A DNA stretch of 64,000 bases from assembly GCA_041399065.1 (NCBI GenBank), contig JAWKTN010000002.1:1178001-1242000 (forward strand), in the 5' to 3' direction. The translations under genes were made by a program, and so were the position numbers. Shown here piece by piece: positions 1-9,371 of this stretch. Under the pieces are notes generated by a model, which worked only from the letters and a program-made list of their open reading frames with translations, was not told the origin of the DNA and made no database searches. The first letter of the stretch is position 1, and each line of letters opens with the position of its first letter. The stretch comes from JAGQPD01 sp020426865. GTDB taxonomy: Bacteria > Planctomycetota > Planctomycetia > Pirellulales > Pirellulaceae.

Positions 1-990
1 CGTTGCGATCGGCCGCTGCAACACCCGGCGAAATCGGTTTTGTAATGTGCGGGTTTCGGCGTTTACAGCCCGAGCCACATCGTCGGGCCCAATACGGCGA
101 TGACTGTGTGCGGCGATATATTGCAGGGCGTCAGCCACAAGTTCGTCGTTGACGGCAAAGAAGTCGGTCGACTCTCGGACGACCAAACCCAACGGGGGCA
201 ATACCAGTGGCTTGCAACTCGGCCTTTGACCACCCATGAGCCGACCGAGCAGTCGTGCGGCCTCGTAGCCAACTTGCTCAAACCCCAATTCCATGCTCGT
301 CAGTGACGGTCGTGGGTGCTCACAGACCGTTTCTTGATTTTGTCCCGATATGATCGCCACGTCCGCAGGCACTCGCCACCCTCGCTGATGACACTCTTGC
401 GTTACACGCCGACCGAGCGCCTCTTGCGATATATATACGCCGATCGGTGTTTGCCAACGATCCATCCAACGGTGCACGAGCCGCTCCGTCTTGCGCCAAT
501 GAGCGACGTCGCGCCAGGGACTTTGAGGTGCATTTTCCGACAGGCACCGATAACCGGCTTCCTCCACCAGCCGCACGAACTCCCTAACCTCCAATTCCTC
601 GCCGTAGTTTTTTCGCGGCGTTAGCGCCGCAAAATAGCAAAAGCCGCGCGCCAACAGATGCTCGGCGCACATCCGACCGGCCGCCGCATAGTCCGGAAAG
701 ACTCCCGGCAACGCGGAACGTACGGGCGAACTTGCCCACACATTTACGACCGGTATCTTCCATCGCGCCGCCTGCCTAGCCAACGCTCGATTGGCACGAG
801 CAATCACGCCGTCGTATGGCACCGTGCTGCGCGTACAAGCCGACAATGTATCGGGAAGAAACTCGTCAATGATCGAACTCCAACCCTGTGATTCGGCATA
901 CTGCTGTGTCCCGGCAAAGATATCCGCGTGTCGCTTGTACGGCCATTGCAGGTCCAACATTACGGCCACTCGAAGCGTTCTTCGTACCAT
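1..990 (-). CDS. XylR-type transcriptional regulator (3' end beyond window)
   Basis: The minus strand is open for 330 codons from an ATG at 990 to the window edge, so the C-terminus is missing. It starts MVRRTLRVAVMLDL and continues as a periplasmic-binding-protein-like sensor domain of the LacI/XylR kind (VAIISGQNQETVCEHPRPSL, then VGYEAARLLGRLMGG). The last visible residues (VADALQYIAAHSHRRIGPDD, then RTLQNRFRRVLQRPI) are the start of an AraC-type helix-turn-helix. This architecture is that of XylR-like sugar-responsive regulators, which are frequent in Planctomycetes. GGAAAG lies just upstream of the ATG as a ribosome site. It is divergent from the secreted protein gene at 1156, which it may control; the ligand is unknown. 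Confidence 0.85.
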   Translation of the reverse strand, partial: MVRRTLRVAVMLDLQWPYKRHADIFAGTQQYAESQGWSSIIDEFLPDTLSACTRSTVPYDGVIARANRALARQAARWKIPVVNVWASSPVRSALPGVFPDYAAAGRMCAEHLLARGFCYFAALTPRKNYGEELEVREFVRLVEEAGYRCLSENAPQSPWRDVAHWRKTERLVHRWMDRWQTPIGVYISQEALGRRVTQECHQRGWRVPADVAIISGQNQETVCEHPRPSLTSMELGFEQVGYEAARLLGRLMGGQRPSCKPLVLPPLGLVVRESTDFFAVNDELVADALQYIAAHSHRRIGPDDVARAVNAETRTLQNRFRRVLQRPIAT

Positions 991-1067
991 TGATCGCTTT
1001 CCGAAAAACGATGCATTTTTTCCTAAAAACGAGTATCCGATCTATTATGCTGTCGGACGGCCCGTAA

Positions 1068-1093
1068 GACAACGCTCGAGGTGCTGCGTTGTC
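1068..1093. repeat. Hairpin in the divergent intergenic region
   Basis: GACAACGC (1068-1075) and GCGTTGTC (1086-1093) form a perfect 8-bp stem around a 10-base loop. It lies between the regulator start (990) and the secreted protein start (1156), so it may be an operator or a leader hairpin. No binding site consensus is known to me. Confidence 0.4.
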
Positions 1094-1155
1094 GCGGGCG
1101 GTGATAACGATATCGACTTCCAGTTCTTTCAACTTCTGCTGGCAGGGGGTGCGGC

Positions 1156-2535
1156 ATGATTAGGTATTGGCGTTCGTTGGAGATGTTCGGTTGGATGGCG
1201 ACAGTGCTGGTTGCTTGGAGCCTGACAGTGGGAACAGTAGCCGCGGAATTGCTCGTCTACGAGCCGTTTGCGTATCCCGACGGAAATCTCAACGGAAAGA
1301 GTGGTGCCCTCGGTACGGTGGGGACTTGGTTCAGCTACGATTTTCTGCAAGATACATGGCCCAACCCGCAAGACGGATGGCGGATCCACCAGGAAGGCGA
1401 CATTTCTGGAGTTTACCTTTCGAATCAGAATCCCTCGAATGACCCGACGGGCCTCAATCCCTGGGATGGAGTGGTTGAGAATCTGCAAACCACCGGCGGA
1501 TATGTCGGCCTGGCGGGCCCGGACGACAATGGCGATCCGGATCCGTTCAATGGCGAACCCGGTCGTTGGATGGATGCTTTCATTGCGCTCGATCCCAGCG
1601 TTACTTCTACGTTCACTGCGGGCTCGACGACTTGGTTCAGCTTCGTGTCGGCACGCGGGTGGGATCGCAATGAAGAATCACCACAATTCATGATTGCCTC
1701 TGATCCGTCACCCACGTCGGCTCGTGGGTTTTCACTGGACAATTTCGGTAGCGGAATCGGTGGCGGAGGAGGACCAACTCGCGCTAACTACGGTGACGTA
1801 TTTCCGGCATATTTCATTGGAGGCGTCAACAACCATACGCCAGGTGGTTACCAAGACGGCGTACTCGGCGGCCATAACGGCGTACAGGACGAGATCGCTC
1901 CCAATGCCGACTCCAATGGTGCCCTCGAGGGCGGCGTCCAAACGATGATCTGGGAAGAAGTGGATGCCGACGGCAATTTCGCTCCCGCCAATATCGTCGT
2001 GGGGAAAATCGAGTGGGACGCCGACACCAACGGTGAAGACATTGTCTCGGTCGTACGCTTTTTGGAAACGGATACACTCAGCGAATCCGCGTTTGACACG
2101 CTCGTCGCCAATCAGCCGCCCCTCTCCAGCGCCAACTGGCCGTCCAACAAACCCAACCTGGACCAGTCGCAATTTGACCTAATCAACTTTTCTGGCACAA
2201 AGTACTTTGTTGACGAAGTCCGAATTGGCACTACGTTTGCCGATGTTGCACCCTCACCAACACTCAGCTTACCGGGTGATTACAACAAGAATGGAATGGT
2301 CGATGCCGCCGACTACACCGTCTGGAAAGATAACTTTGGATCGACAACCAGCCTGGACGCCGACGGAAACGGCGACGGCACGGTGGACGCCGCCGACTAT
2401 ACCGTGTGGAAAGACAACTTCGGCGCTGTCGCCACTTACCCGTCCACCACATCCATACCCGAACCGACCTCACTGGCCCTGTTGCTGACCCTGCCGCTGT
2501 TGCTCCTCCGCGCGAAAGGCGTTGATCAACGGTAG
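1156..2535 (+). CDS. Secreted dockerin/PEP-CTERM protein
   Basis: 459 residues. The N-terminus has a hydrophobic signal segment (MATVLVAWSLTVGTVAAE). The body (about residues 30-370) is an unrecognised extracellular domain opening with LLVYEPFAYPDGNLNGKSG and rich in Gly, Asn and Asp, of a type common in planctomycete exported proteins. Two dockerin-like calcium loops follow near residues 375-425 (MVDAADYTVWKDNFG and TVDAADYTVWKDNFG). The end is a PEP-CTERM signal: IPEPTSLALLL, a hydrophobic stretch, then RAKGVDQR. PEP-CTERM tails are cleaved and sorted by exosortase; dockerins elsewhere bind cohesins. No enzymatic function can be assigned. Confidence 0.85.
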   Translation: MIRYWRSLEMFGWMATVLVAWSLTVGTVAAELLVYEPFAYPDGNLNGKSGALGTVGTWFSYDFLQDTWPNPQDGWRIHQEGDISGVYLSNQNPSNDPTGLNPWDGVVENLQTTGGYVGLAGPDDNGDPDPFNGEPGRWMDAFIALDPSVTSTFTAGSTTWFSFVSARGWDRNEESPQFMIASDPSPTSARGFSLDNFGSGIGGGGGPTRANYGDVFPAYFIGGVNNHTPGGYQDGVLGGHNGVQDEIAPNADSNGALEGGVQTMIWEEVDADGNFAPANIVVGKIEWDADTNGEDIVSVVRFLETDTLSESAFDTLVANQPPLSSANWPSNKPNLDQSQFDLINFSGTKYFVDEVRIGTTFADVAPSPTLSLPGDYNKNGMVDAADYTVWKDNFGSTTSLDADGNGDGTVDAADYTVWKDNFGAVATYPSTTSIPEPTSLALLLTLPLLLLRAKGVDQR

Positions 2536-2712
2536 GGACTCTCGACGACCCCACTCGACGACCCCAGAAAAACAGAGAAGCGGCGGGCTTCTGTAAGCAT
2601 TGCGATCCCACCCCCCACAATAGTGGATTTCTCGCTCTTCGTCGATTATCATCAGGCCAACTTGACGAGAGTCGGTTTGCGGTTTTGATCCACGAATCGG
2701 GAGCCTGATACC

Positions 2713-5571
2713 ATGATGCGTCGTGCAAGAATCGGAGAGTATTGGGGCGTTAGATTACATTGGTTGATCGGCGTGGTGTTCGCGTCGATGGCATTGTGCA
2801 GCGGCCAGGTCAGGGCCGCGGCGGTGAGTTGGATAGCCGGCGACGGCGATTGGAATGCGGCGGTCAACTGGAGCAGCGATCCAGCGCTGCCGGGACCGGC
2901 TGACGATGTTACGATCGACCGATCGAGCGGCCCCATTACTGTCACACACGCGTCGGCGACGCATGACATTTTGAGTTTGCAGAGCGCCGAGAATCTTGTT
3001 ATCTCCGGTGGCACGTTGCGTGTCGGTTCCGGGGGAGGTTCCATCGAGGGCAATCTGAGTTTGACCACGCCCAGTGCCTCACTTGTATCTCGTACTGGCA
3101 TGTTGACAGTCAACGGCGCGTTGCAACTTTCTGCTGGCATACTTCGCGCGCAGTCCGGCGGTCATTTGCTCTTTCCGTCGCTAACCACCTTTACGGCAAC
3201 AAATTCAGGGGGGAGATTCGAGGCGGAAGGGAGCGGCAGCAAAATCGATCTCGCCAATCTGACAGGTTTTTCAGGAGGAACGGGGATTGGGACGGTGGTT
3301 TCCGCAAGCGGCGGCGCACTTGTTGATATACCACAAATATCTTCGATTACCGTTGGTGCAACAACGTTTGATGCCATAGGCGCAGGGAGCACCATTGATT
3401 TGAGCGGCCTTACGAATTTTTCTGCCGACAACTTCGCATCCAATCGACGTCTACGCGCCGAGCAAGGCGCGCGGATCATTTCTCCAAATCTGGCGACCTT
3501 GGGGCGCGTCCGAGTCGAATTGGGTGGTACCACGTCATCGATCGATTTGGGCAAGGTTACAAAGGTCGACGAGGCGACCCTGCAAGCTTTTGCAGGAGGG
3601 CAAATGGCTATTCCCATGACCACCACGATCGCCGGCACGACCTCCGGATCGTCCTTGCTCTCAGACGGTACAGGATCGCTTTTGGATCTCAATTCGATTA
3701 CCAGCTATTCAGGCGGTACGGCACTGGGGTCCGTCATTCGCGCCTCGGCTGGCGGACATCTTGAAATGAAGAACGTCACCAGTATCATGACAGGGGCGAC
3801 GAGCATCGAATCAAGCGGCGTCGGAAGCGTCATCGACCTGAACAATCTCGTCGAAATCGATGCCGACAATTTTGCGTCGAATCGCCGGTTGCGGGCAGTC
3901 GACGGAGGCCAGATTCTGACACCAAACCTCACCACCTTAGGAAGAATCCAGCTGGAAGTGATCGGCCCGACCTCGTCGATCGACACCGCAGACATTATCA
4001 CGGTCAACCAGACAAGTTTGCTGGCCAGTGGAGGTGGCACGGTGGAATTACCGTTGGTCACCAGTATCGTACACGAAGCGAATAGCGTGACGATTCAAGC
4101 CGACGGTGCCGGAAGCCTGATGGATTTGACGAGCGTAACCACGTTCGCCGGCGCAACCGTCGCGGGAACCTCTGTCCAAGCAACTCTTGGCGGCCGGGTT
4201 GACCTGTCGAATGTCGTTTCGATTACCGCGGGTGCAACCAGTGTCACAGCCAACGGTCCCGGAAGTGTCGTCGACCTTGCAAAGCTCCAAGAGTTCGCCG
4301 CCGATAATCTAGCATCCACGCGATTACTCCGGGCAGCCAATGGAGGTCAGATTCTCACACCTGCACTCACAACAATCGGACGCGTTCGAATTGAACTCGA
4401 TGGTCCTACGTCGTCCATTGATCTAACAAGCACAACAGACATTGATGAGGCGAGCCTCTTCGCCCGAGGCGGCGCCAGCTTGGAACCGTCGGCGGTCACC
4501 AGCATGGTTCACGGATCTTCCGGAGCAACGGTAGAGGCCGACGGAGTCGGTAGTCTCGTCGATTTGTCTGGTATAACGGCGCTTTCAGGTGGAACCGTTG
4601 TCGGCACGACCGTTCGCGCCTTCAATGGTGGTCGAGTTGATCTGACCGGCATCACGAGTATCACGGCCGGGGCCATCGATTTTGTCTCTAGTGGCGCCGA
4701 AAGCGTCCTCGATATTAGCAACGTAACCGAATACGCCGCCACCAACATGGCATCCAGTCGACGGATTCGTGGGGAGGGCGGCGGTACGGTCATGTTGCGT
4801 CCTGCCGGTACCGTGGAACTTACCAATGTGCAGATGTCGGTGACATCGGACGGTTCGATTACTGGGGATACTGTTGCCTTGAACGATGGAACGTTGTTGA
4901 CCGGGACGGGTACGATTCAAACAAGTATTGTCAATCGCGCAGGGGACATACGACCGGGGGATGCCGTCGGTGAAACGTCGATCGGCGGCGATCTGACTCA
5001 GGAATCGGCCGGAAGAATCATCGTTCAGTTTCAAACCTCACCAGCGGGTGTCAGCTACGATACGGTGAAAGTCGGCGGCCATCTGCAACTGGGCGGGACG
5101 CTCGAGGCCTCAATTCCTGGCGACGTGCCACTTGCATTCGGCGATCGCTTCGAGGTCATCCAGGCTGGAAGTGGCGTCGCTGGCACGTTTGACCGAGGAA
5201 TTCTGCCATCGCCCGGCCCGAAACTCCAATGGTTCGATGACGTCGCCGGAAACGTCGCGGCACTCGAGATCGGCCTCGCCGGCGACTACAACCGCAACAA
5301 CGTTGTCGACGCCGCCGACTTTACTGTGTGGAAAGACAATTTCGGCGGCGGTAAAATCTCAGCCGACGGAAATGGCAATGGTATCGTTGACGCCGCCGAC
5401 TTTACGGTATGGAAAGACAATTTCGGCAATACCCCAGCGTCGCTTGGCACACCACTGGCGCAAGCGGTCCCCGAGCCATCCCTTGGCGCAACACTTGCCG
5501 GCCTGATAATTGCCTGCAGACGAAGACGACCGAAACCAATGTTACACGGCTGTCCCCAGCCGTATTCCTAA
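2713..5571 (+). CDS. Beta-helix-like repeat surface protein with dockerin and PEP-CTERM tail
   Basis: 952 residues. A signal segment (LIGVVFASMALCSGQVRAAA) is followed by a G8/autotransporter-like opening (WIAGDGDWNAAVNWSSD). The middle consists of 146-residue repeats in which motifs such as DNFASNRRLRA and TSSIDL recur; these look like right-handed beta-helix rungs. A passenger-associated region (LTGTGTIQTSIVNRAGDIRP) precedes two dockerin motifs (VVDAADFTVWKDNFG, IVDAADFTVWKDNFG) near residues 860-910. It ends in VPEPSLGATLAGLIIACRRRR, a PEP-CTERM signal. Likely exported and surface-retained; ligand or activity unknown. It follows the dockerin protein at 1156 in the same direction, 177 bp downstream. 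Confidence 0.87.
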   Translation: MMRRARIGEYWGVRLHWLIGVVFASMALCSGQVRAAAVSWIAGDGDWNAAVNWSSDPALPGPADDVTIDRSSGPITVTHASATHDILSLQSAENLVISGGTLRVGSGGGSIEGNLSLTTPSASLVSRTGMLTVNGALQLSAGILRAQSGGHLLFPSLTTFTATNSGGRFEAEGSGSKIDLANLTGFSGGTGIGTVVSASGGALVDIPQISSITVGATTFDAIGAGSTIDLSGLTNFSADNFASNRRLRAEQGARIISPNLATLGRVRVELGGTTSSIDLGKVTKVDEATLQAFAGGQMAIPMTTTIAGTTSGSSLLSDGTGSLLDLNSITSYSGGTALGSVIRASAGGHLEMKNVTSIMTGATSIESSGVGSVIDLNNLVEIDADNFASNRRLRAVDGGQILTPNLTTLGRIQLEVIGPTSSIDTADIITVNQTSLLASGGGTVELPLVTSIVHEANSVTIQADGAGSLMDLTSVTTFAGATVAGTSVQATLGGRVDLSNVVSITAGATSVTANGPGSVVDLAKLQEFAADNLASTRLLRAANGGQILTPALTTIGRVRIELDGPTSSIDLTSTTDIDEASLFARGGASLEPSAVTSMVHGSSGATVEADGVGSLVDLSGITALSGGTVVGTTVRAFNGGRVDLTGITSITAGAIDFVSSGAESVLDISNVTEYAATNMASSRRIRGEGGGTVMLRPAGTVELTNVQMSVTSDGSITGDTVALNDGTLLTGTGTIQTSIVNRAGDIRPGDAVGETSIGGDLTQESAGRIIVQFQTSPAGVSYDTVKVGGHLQLGGTLEASIPGDVPLAFGDRFEVIQAGSGVAGTFDRGILPSPGPKLQWFDDVAGNVAALEIGLAGDYNRNNVVDAADFTVWKDNFGGGKISADGNGNGIVDAADFTVWKDNFGNTPASLGTPLAQAVPEPSLGATLAGLIIACRRRRPKPMLHGCPQPYS
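3271..4783 (+). repeat. Four tandem 438-bp coding repeats
   Basis: Inside the beta-helix gene, equivalent codons recur at exactly 438-bp steps: the SGGT/AGAT motif begins at 3271, 3709, 4147 and 4585, and the DNFAS/TNMAS codon sits at 3427, 3865, 4303 and 4741. The fourth unit is truncated after RRIRGEGGG. The units are clearly diverged in DNA yet hold no net insertion or deletion. Confidence 0.9.
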
Positions 5572-5608
5572 AACTCCAACCGTCGAAACGAAATACCTCC
5601 GAGACAAA

Positions 5609-6451
5609 ATGAGACAGGACATCACCAAACGGCAGCCTGACAGAGAACCGCCACCACATTTGCTCATCCGATCCTCCGGCCATGCATTGATCTTGGCCGT
5701 TGGCGCTTTGAGCCTCGCACTGGTGCATCAAGCTAGCTTTGCCGACGATCGAAACGCTAAAGTAGCTACCTTTGTCGAGATCTTCGATGGCAAGACGCTG
5801 GATGGCTGGGAGGGTGACCAGCCTTATTGGAGCGTCCGGGAGGGTGCGATCTTGGGCCAAATAACGGAGGAAACACGGATCGACAAAAACCGCTTCCTGA
5901 TCTATCAGGGCGACGTCCCGGACGATTTTGAATTGCTCGCGGAATTCCGTGTCTCATCGGCTGGAAACAGCGGGATCAACTATCGTAGCGAGGTCGTCGA
6001 AGACGTGGATTTTCACGCGATGCGCGGCTATCAATGCGATATCGATGGGCGCAATCGTTATACGGGAAGCAATTACGAGGAACGGCGCCGCACGACCCTC
6101 GCTGCAATCGGCGAGTCCGTGGTTGTGCCCAGCATCTCCAATGCGGCAGCATTAACGCACATTCAACGAAACCGCTGGACCGCCGGTCAAGTAGAGAGGA
6201 CGTTGGCACCTACCGACGAATTGCGAGCAAACGTAAAGAATGGTGACTGGAACGAGGTCCGTATTGTCGCTCGTGGGAACAGATTGCAACACTTTATCAA
6301 TGGCATCCTGACAAGTCAGGTTGTCGATAACGACACGGTCAACCGTCGCATGAGTGGCCGGCTCGGAATCCAAGTTCACGTCGGTCCGCCAATGACAATT
6401 GAATATCGACACTTACGATTGAGAGAACTTGCAGGTGATGCACAGGAATGA
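5609..6451 (+). CDS. DUF1080 (3-keto-disaccharide hydrolase-like) exported protein
   Basis: 280 residues from the ATG at 5609; an upstream in-frame ATG at 5510 would overlap the preceding gene and lacks sense as a signal peptide. An N-terminal hydrophobic segment (HALILAVGALSLALVHQASFA) is a signal peptide. The mature part begins with the diagnostic FVEIFDGKTLDGWEGDQPYW and carries FRVSSAGNSGINYRS, RGYQCDID and GRLGIQVHVGPPMTIEYR, all typical of the DUF1080 beta-jellyroll family. Members are secreted carbohydrate-active proteins, some shown to act on 3-keto-glycosides. Only 37 bp separate it from the PEP-CTERM gene upstream, so the two may be co-transcribed. Confidence 0.88.
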   Translation: MRQDITKRQPDREPPPHLLIRSSGHALILAVGALSLALVHQASFADDRNAKVATFVEIFDGKTLDGWEGDQPYWSVREGAILGQITEETRIDKNRFLIYQGDVPDDFELLAEFRVSSAGNSGINYRSEVVEDVDFHAMRGYQCDIDGRNRYTGSNYEERRRTTLAAIGESVVVPSISNAAALTHIQRNRWTAGQVERTLAPTDELRANVKNGDWNEVRIVARGNRLQHFINGILTSQVVDNDTVNRRMSGRLGIQVHVGPPMTIEYRHLRLRELAGDAQE

Positions 6452-6501
6452 TCCATCTGCCGAAAACACGGAGCAACGTTTGCCGCTAGGAGACGATAGT
6501 T

Positions 6502-6889
6502 GTGAGAATCCCCCAATTCTTTCGCTTCTCGCTGCAGTCCATGTTGCTACTGATGTTGGCAACTAGCATTGCGTTCGCATGGTATCGCGATCACAAGCGT
6601 TTGAAACAGGAATTGTACGATATCACGCAACCGCGCGTCAGTTGGGAAACCGAGCAGGTCTTGGGGCCCCCTGACACGCCACATGCAGGTGACATCACTA
6701 GTCGAACCCAACAAGCCGGAAACAGTCCTCTGGTTGGGTCTCGATCCCACGGCAACGACAGCAATGAAAGGTGTGTCGATGATTCCACTATCCATCCTGT
6801 CGACAAGAATTCGGCGGATCAAAATCTACATTCGGTCGACCGCCGTGCCTGGTTGGAATGAAATCGATGCCGTGGGCCTCTACGGCTGA
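6502..6889 (+). pseudogene. Collapsed gene: membrane-anchored protein with VPGWNEIDAVGL domain
   Basis: A GTG start at 6502 opens a frame reading FSLQSMLLLMLATSIAFAWY (membrane anchor) and VLGPPDTPHAGDI, then drifts into unrelated residues and stops at 6861. The next frame (from about 6683 to 6889) reads NKPETVLWLGLDPTATTA and ends VPGWNEIDAVGLYG. In planctomycete homologues these two parts belong to one domain, with a further stretch of roughly 40 residues between them. A deletion that also shifts the frame near 6690-6710 explains both. No function is known for the family. Confidence 0.65.
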
Positions 6890-6903
6890 AACAGTCGTGG
6901 AAC

Positions 6904-8370
6904 CTATTGCTTTACCTCCACGATGACGCGTTGATACCGTGTAAGTCTCGGCGAGCCGTGATCGGTCACAGCCAGAATAATGTGCATCGTCCCCAAGCCC
7001 GGCGGCATGACACGCGCCGTCGGCACGTTGAACCACGCTTGCGGTTGATCGAAATCATGGATCTCCAACGGCTGACCACTGCGGGCACTCGATGCAGGAA
7101 ATGAGCCAGCTTCGTTGTAGTAATACCACTCGTAGGAGAGTGCATCACCGTCGGGATCCTTCGACCCCTCGGCGCTCAGCTCGACTCGTTCTCCCGGGCG
7201 TGCGGACAGCCTGTTACCGTGGCCGAGCAGAGGTACCGGCGGATGGTTGGCCTGGTCCTGTGGCTTGATCGTCCAATCCATGCGGGCGGCGAAGTCATTT
7301 TGATAGGCTGACCGCCAACGCCAAATCGTTGCGTGGTTGTCCTCATGCCATCGGCCATCGACACCCAGTACTTCGTCTTCCGCATCGGTCCAAAAGGGCC
7401 GCGTCTCCGCCTGCAAATACCACTTCCTCAACCGCGGAGTATACAATTCGTAACGTCCCCCCCAACCGCCCCATTCGGGATGTTCTGGGTCACTGAGGCC
7501 ATTGTTGATTAGGTTCAAGAACGACGGTGTGTCACCCTCCATCAAGTATTCCCATCGAGGATATTCGGCTCCCAGCGGTCCCTTTGTGCGAACATTTTGA
7601 TCAAGCCATTCATTGGTCACCAGCAAAAAGTCCGCCCCGTCGAAACGACCGTGAAAATGGTCTCCACTGATGCCGCTCCATGTCGCCTGATGATACGCAC
7701 CTCCCGCATTGAAGCCCGGACTGCAAACGTAAAACAACTTCGGAAACTGCTCACGCAACCACGGACCGCTGTCATCCTGATCCGAAATCGTATACACACG
7801 CAATTTGGCAACGAATCGATCGACTTCCGCTTTCGACCTGGTTTCGCGGACTTTCCATAGTGACTGCGCCAACACCCCAGGGCCGCCCCATGCGGTAACC
7901 CAGATCGGACGTGAGTCATTGGCATCAACCGCTCGAATCAACCGCTCTGACGCCGGCGAGTCCTTGCCCTCCCCTACGCCTTCCATCCCATAGATCGGCA
8001 ATCCCTCCGTGATCCTTTCCCGCAAGTACTCAACCGTCGGGAATCCCGCTTCGTGCTTTTCCAAGTTGTCCCGAACCTTGCCGTACGCGTCCACGATCCG
8101 GCGAATCCGTTCGGGAGCTACTCGCGACTTTTGGTGGATCGACGTCGTCGCTGCCAACCCTTCGATATCGTAGTGATTTCCGTACGTCAAGAAACGCACC
8201 ATGGACATGGCGTCGTCCGGCTCGTTTTCGATATCCGTCAGGACAAACACGCGAGGCTTCTCGGCACTAATCGCCTCTTGAGGACCACATGTTACGGTGA
8301 AACAAAACGTCGTTATGACACCGGCTGCGGAGATGCCCAACACACTCACACATTGCACAAGCTTGTTCAT
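6904..8370 (-). CDS. DUF1593 exported protein (nucleoside-hydrolase-like fold)
   Basis: 488 residues. The ATG at 8370 is preceded by GGAAGG and opens a signal peptide (LVQCVSVLGISAAGVITTFC). The mature protein begins KPRVFVLTDIENEPDDAMSM, the acidic metal-binding motif shared with nucleoside hydrolases and diagnostic of DUF1593; IWVTAWGGPGVLAQSLW and LYTPRLRKWYLQAETRPFW follow. The C-terminal third (ANHPPVPLLGH onwards, with SAEGSKDPDGDALSYEWYYY) is an Ig/PKD-like domain. Family members are described as cellulose-binding or polysaccharide-utilisation associated, but the substrate is not established. It is transcribed convergently to the genes at 5.6-6.9 kb. Confidence 0.88.
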   Translation of the reverse strand: MNKLVQCVSVLGISAAGVITTFCFTVTCGPQEAISAEKPRVFVLTDIENEPDDAMSMVRFLTYGNHYDIEGLAATTSIHQKSRVAPERIRRIVDAYGKVRDNLEKHEAGFPTVEYLRERITEGLPIYGMEGVGEGKDSPASERLIRAVDANDSRPIWVTAWGGPGVLAQSLWKVRETRSKAEVDRFVAKLRVYTISDQDDSGPWLREQFPKLFYVCSPGFNAGGAYHQATWSGISGDHFHGRFDGADFLLVTNEWLDQNVRTKGPLGAEYPRWEYLMEGDTPSFLNLINNGLSDPEHPEWGGWGGRYELYTPRLRKWYLQAETRPFWTDAEDEVLGVDGRWHEDNHATIWRWRSAYQNDFAARMDWTIKPQDQANHPPVPLLGHGNRLSARPGERVELSAEGSKDPDGDALSYEWYYYNEAGSFPASSARSGQPLEIHDFDQPQAWFNVPTARVMPPGLGTMHIILAVTDHGSPRLTRYQRVIVEVKQ

Positions 8371-8465
8371 GACAATTGCCTTCCTCTGGAACGAATTCGG
8401 TCAGCACCATCATAGACGGCGGATATCATTCTTCATAGCACTTGCATCGCGCCGAAAAACATTAG

Positions 8466-8666
8466 TCATTCGTCGAAGTCTTCTTGCAGCAACTCGTCCC
8501 GCAGTCGCGTCAGTGCCTTTCCCAACAAATTCATCCCTCACCATGGGCCTGGATGCAAGGCACTCGGGTCGCTGGTAGCAAGTCCGATTCCCCAGATTTT
8601 GTTGACGGGACTCGCCTCCACCAAAGTCGTGCCACGAGTCTCCAACTTCAGGCGTACTTCGACCAC
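8466..8666 (-). pseudogene. Remnant of a NADAR-family N-glycosidase
   Basis: The minus strand encodes LVEASPVNKIWGIGLATSDP, an in-frame stop at 8538-8540, then GMNLLGKALTRLRDELLQED and a stop at 8466. This is the conserved C-terminal part of NADAR (YbiA-like) proteins, which hydrolyse N-glycosidic bonds of riboflavin intermediates or ADP-ribose. The N-terminal two thirds are missing and another stop lies at 8667-8669, so it is a dead fragment. Confidence 0.7.
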
Positions 8667-8819
8667 CTATGGTTCACTTCCGGTTGTGATACCTCTTTAG
8701 ACAACTCAATCCCATTCACTGGGCGCAGACCGGACGATACCCAATAGCGTTTTGCTTTGAAGACAATTTGTTTTCGAGAGACCAATCTGTTAAGTATTAT
8801 ATGGAGCCGGTCGGTCGTA

Positions 8820-8972
8820 GTTTCTCGCCGGTTTCATACTGTGCCAATCCCGCATCCCGGTACATTCTTGTTGGACGACAAAGGCGTGGTACGTGCCAAA
8901 TTGTTCCTGGACGGCTATCGTGATCGGCACACAACCCAAGCCCTGATCGATGCCGCAAACGCGATTAAGTAG
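8820..8972 (+). pseudogene. Remnant of an AhpC/TSA-type redoxin, C-terminal end
   Basis: One frame ends IPHPGTFLLDDKGVVRAKLF, LDGYRDRHTTQALIDAA and a stop at 8972. That is the usual C-terminal strand-helix pattern of thioredoxin-fold peroxiredoxins. The part that would carry the catalytic cysteine is absent. Confidence 0.55.
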
Positions 8973-9021
8973 CCAGGCCCGGAAACCATCTGTCGGGATT
9001 TTCACTCATGCGAACGATTCT

Positions 9022-9240
9022 GTTGACATTCGTGATATTGTACGCGACGGTCAATTGGTATTGCTCGGCGTCACACAGGAGCAACACCCGGACCGCTGTC
9101 AGTTGTTTGCCCAATGGAAAGAATTCGACTGGCCGATTCTGCATGATCCGACTAATTGGATGGAATCGACTGCCGTGCCGACAGTCGTGGATGACAATAC
9201 GGCAACGATCCAGATACCCGCCTACGCGTTGTATCATGTT
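9022..9240 (+). pseudogene. Remnant of a second redoxin-domain protein
   Basis: The frame reads DIVRDGQLVLLGVTQEQHPD, RCQLFAQWKEFDWPILHDP and AVPTVVDDN, a conserved piece of planctomycete redoxin/TPR proteins, then loses similarity. No start or catalytic motif remains. It differs in type from the redoxin remnant just upstream, so two separate genes decayed here. Confidence 0.55.
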
Positions 9241-9371
9241 TGCGAGGAGGCAGGCGGCCAATGTCTCTTTTTGCGGCAGGATCTAAAGATACCGCTGAAC
9301 CGACAGTGACCACCGACGATCCTTCGGGCAACTTGAACCCCTACCACCTAAACTCCGACCACAACGCAACC

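Noticed and set aside
2576..2592. Terminator after the first dockerin gene
   Set aside because: AGAAGC/GCTTCT gives only a 6-bp stem and no T-run follows.
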